From positions 1 to 5,378 of the forward strand of contig JAMOPK010000399.1 in the NCBI GenBank assembly GCA_027064565.1: a stretch of DNA of 5,378 nt, written 5' to 3'. Under the pieces are notes generated by a model. That model searched no databases. It was not told where the DNA came from and saw only the letters and a list, made by a program, of their open reading frames with translations. This document shows positions 4,955-5,378 of this stretch, piece by piece. Positions within the stretch are counted from its first letter, which is position 1, and the number at the start of each line of letters is the position of its first letter. The translations under genes were made by a program, and so were the position numbers. Source of the stretch: Caldifarciminota bacterium. GTDB taxonomy: Bacteria > Hydrothermota > Hydrothermia > B15-G9.

Positions 4955-5378
4955 ATGAAAACAATGGTCTTATGGCTTTTCATCGCTGCGTCAACCTCAC
5001 CTTCTGAGCTGCTCGACAGGGTGAGGAGCAATCTTGAATGGAAAAGCATCCGGTTTTCCGCCGAGATGGAAATCAGGAGGGGCAACCGAAGTATTACAAA
5101 GGAGTTCGATGGCGTGGGCAAAGGCGAAAATTTCCTCATGGAGTTTAAAAACCCTGAAGATTTCGGAGTGAAATACCTGAAAATAGGCGACCAGCTTTAC
5201 ATCTACATCCCTGACATAGACGATGTTGTCCGAATCTCAGGCGATATGCTCCGCCAATCACTGATGGGAAGCGACATTTCCTACTCGGACATGATGACAT
5301 CTGATCCATTCGAGTTTTATCGAGTGGATTCGATGATGGACACAGTTCTAAACGGGAGGCGTCTGATAAAACTGCGTC
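4955..5378 (+). CDS. Outer-membrane lipoprotein-sorting (LolA-like) protein, 3' end outside window
   Basis: The first 141 codons are visible and the frame is open at the right edge. The N-terminus MKTMVLWLFIAASTS is a short hydrophobic stretch that looks like a signal peptide, with possible cleavage around residues 13-15, so the protein is probably periplasmic or envelope-bound. Residues 74-111 hold the diagnostic core: YLKIGDQLYIYIPD, then VVRISGDML, then SLMGSDISYSDMM. This matches the family of LolA-like proteins often annotated as outer membrane lipoprotein-sorting protein, which have the half-open beta-barrel fold that binds acyl chains. In many genomes such genes sit beside exporters of the RND/MMPL or ABC type; the neighbour here is out of view. 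True LolA carries lipoproteins across the periplasm. This subfamily's cargo is not well established, so I do not assign lolA. It is divergent from nagA and transcribed from its own candidate promoter. Confidence 0.82.
   Translation, partial: MKTMVLWLFIAASTSPSELLDRVRSNLEWKSIRFSAEMEIRRGNRSITKEFDGVGKGENFLMEFKNPEDFGVKYLKIGDQLYIYIPDIDDVVRISGDMLRQSLMGSDISYSDMMTSDPFEFYRVDSMMDTVLNGRRLIKLR

Overview
This window comes from a bacterium, most likely one with an outer membrane. The first tRNA has the marks of a bacterial initiator tRNA (unpaired 1-72 position, A11:U24 pair, three G:C pairs in the anticodon stem). The promoters are of sigma-70 type. The last gene resembles LolA-like periplasmic proteins. 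Neither tRNA gene encodes its CCA end, and AGG is a frequent arginine codon. I cannot name the taxon; a poorly sampled Gram-negative lineage is a guess.

Layout, left to right. (1) Positions 1-3086 (+) hold the 3' part of a large STAND-type NTPase gene cut by the window edge. Visible are the Walker B half of a NACHT domain, the helical and winged-helix tail of that module, an array of 13 HEAT-like repeats of 33-35 residues, and a C-terminal tail ending in one predicted membrane helix. The P-loop and anything N-terminal to it lie outside. (2) Positions 3087-3278 are intergenic: a short GC-rich hairpin element, a weak candidate terminator, and a near-consensus sigma-70 promoter. (3) Positions 3279-3435 (+) hold two tandem tRNA genes, both with anticodon CAU: an initiator tRNA-fMet and an elongator Met or Ile2 tRNA. 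(4) Positions 3475-4644 (-) hold nagA, N-acetylglucosamine-6-phosphate deacetylase, convergent with the tRNAs. (5) Positions 4645-4954 are a divergent intergenic region with candidate promoters and several small inverted repeats. (6) From 4955 to the right edge (+) lies the 5' part of a gene for an exported protein of the outer-membrane lipoprotein-sorting (LolA-like) type.

The genes do not form one pathway. NagA and the tRNAs are housekeeping functions and the last gene is an envelope function. The NACHT-HEAT protein is the accessory item. Proteins of this general architecture include bacterial anti-phage NLR-like proteins, so an immune or cell-death sensor role is plausible, but this is inferred from architecture only. 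Its repeat array shows clear nucleotide-level signs of duplication, which is the most noteworthy signal here.
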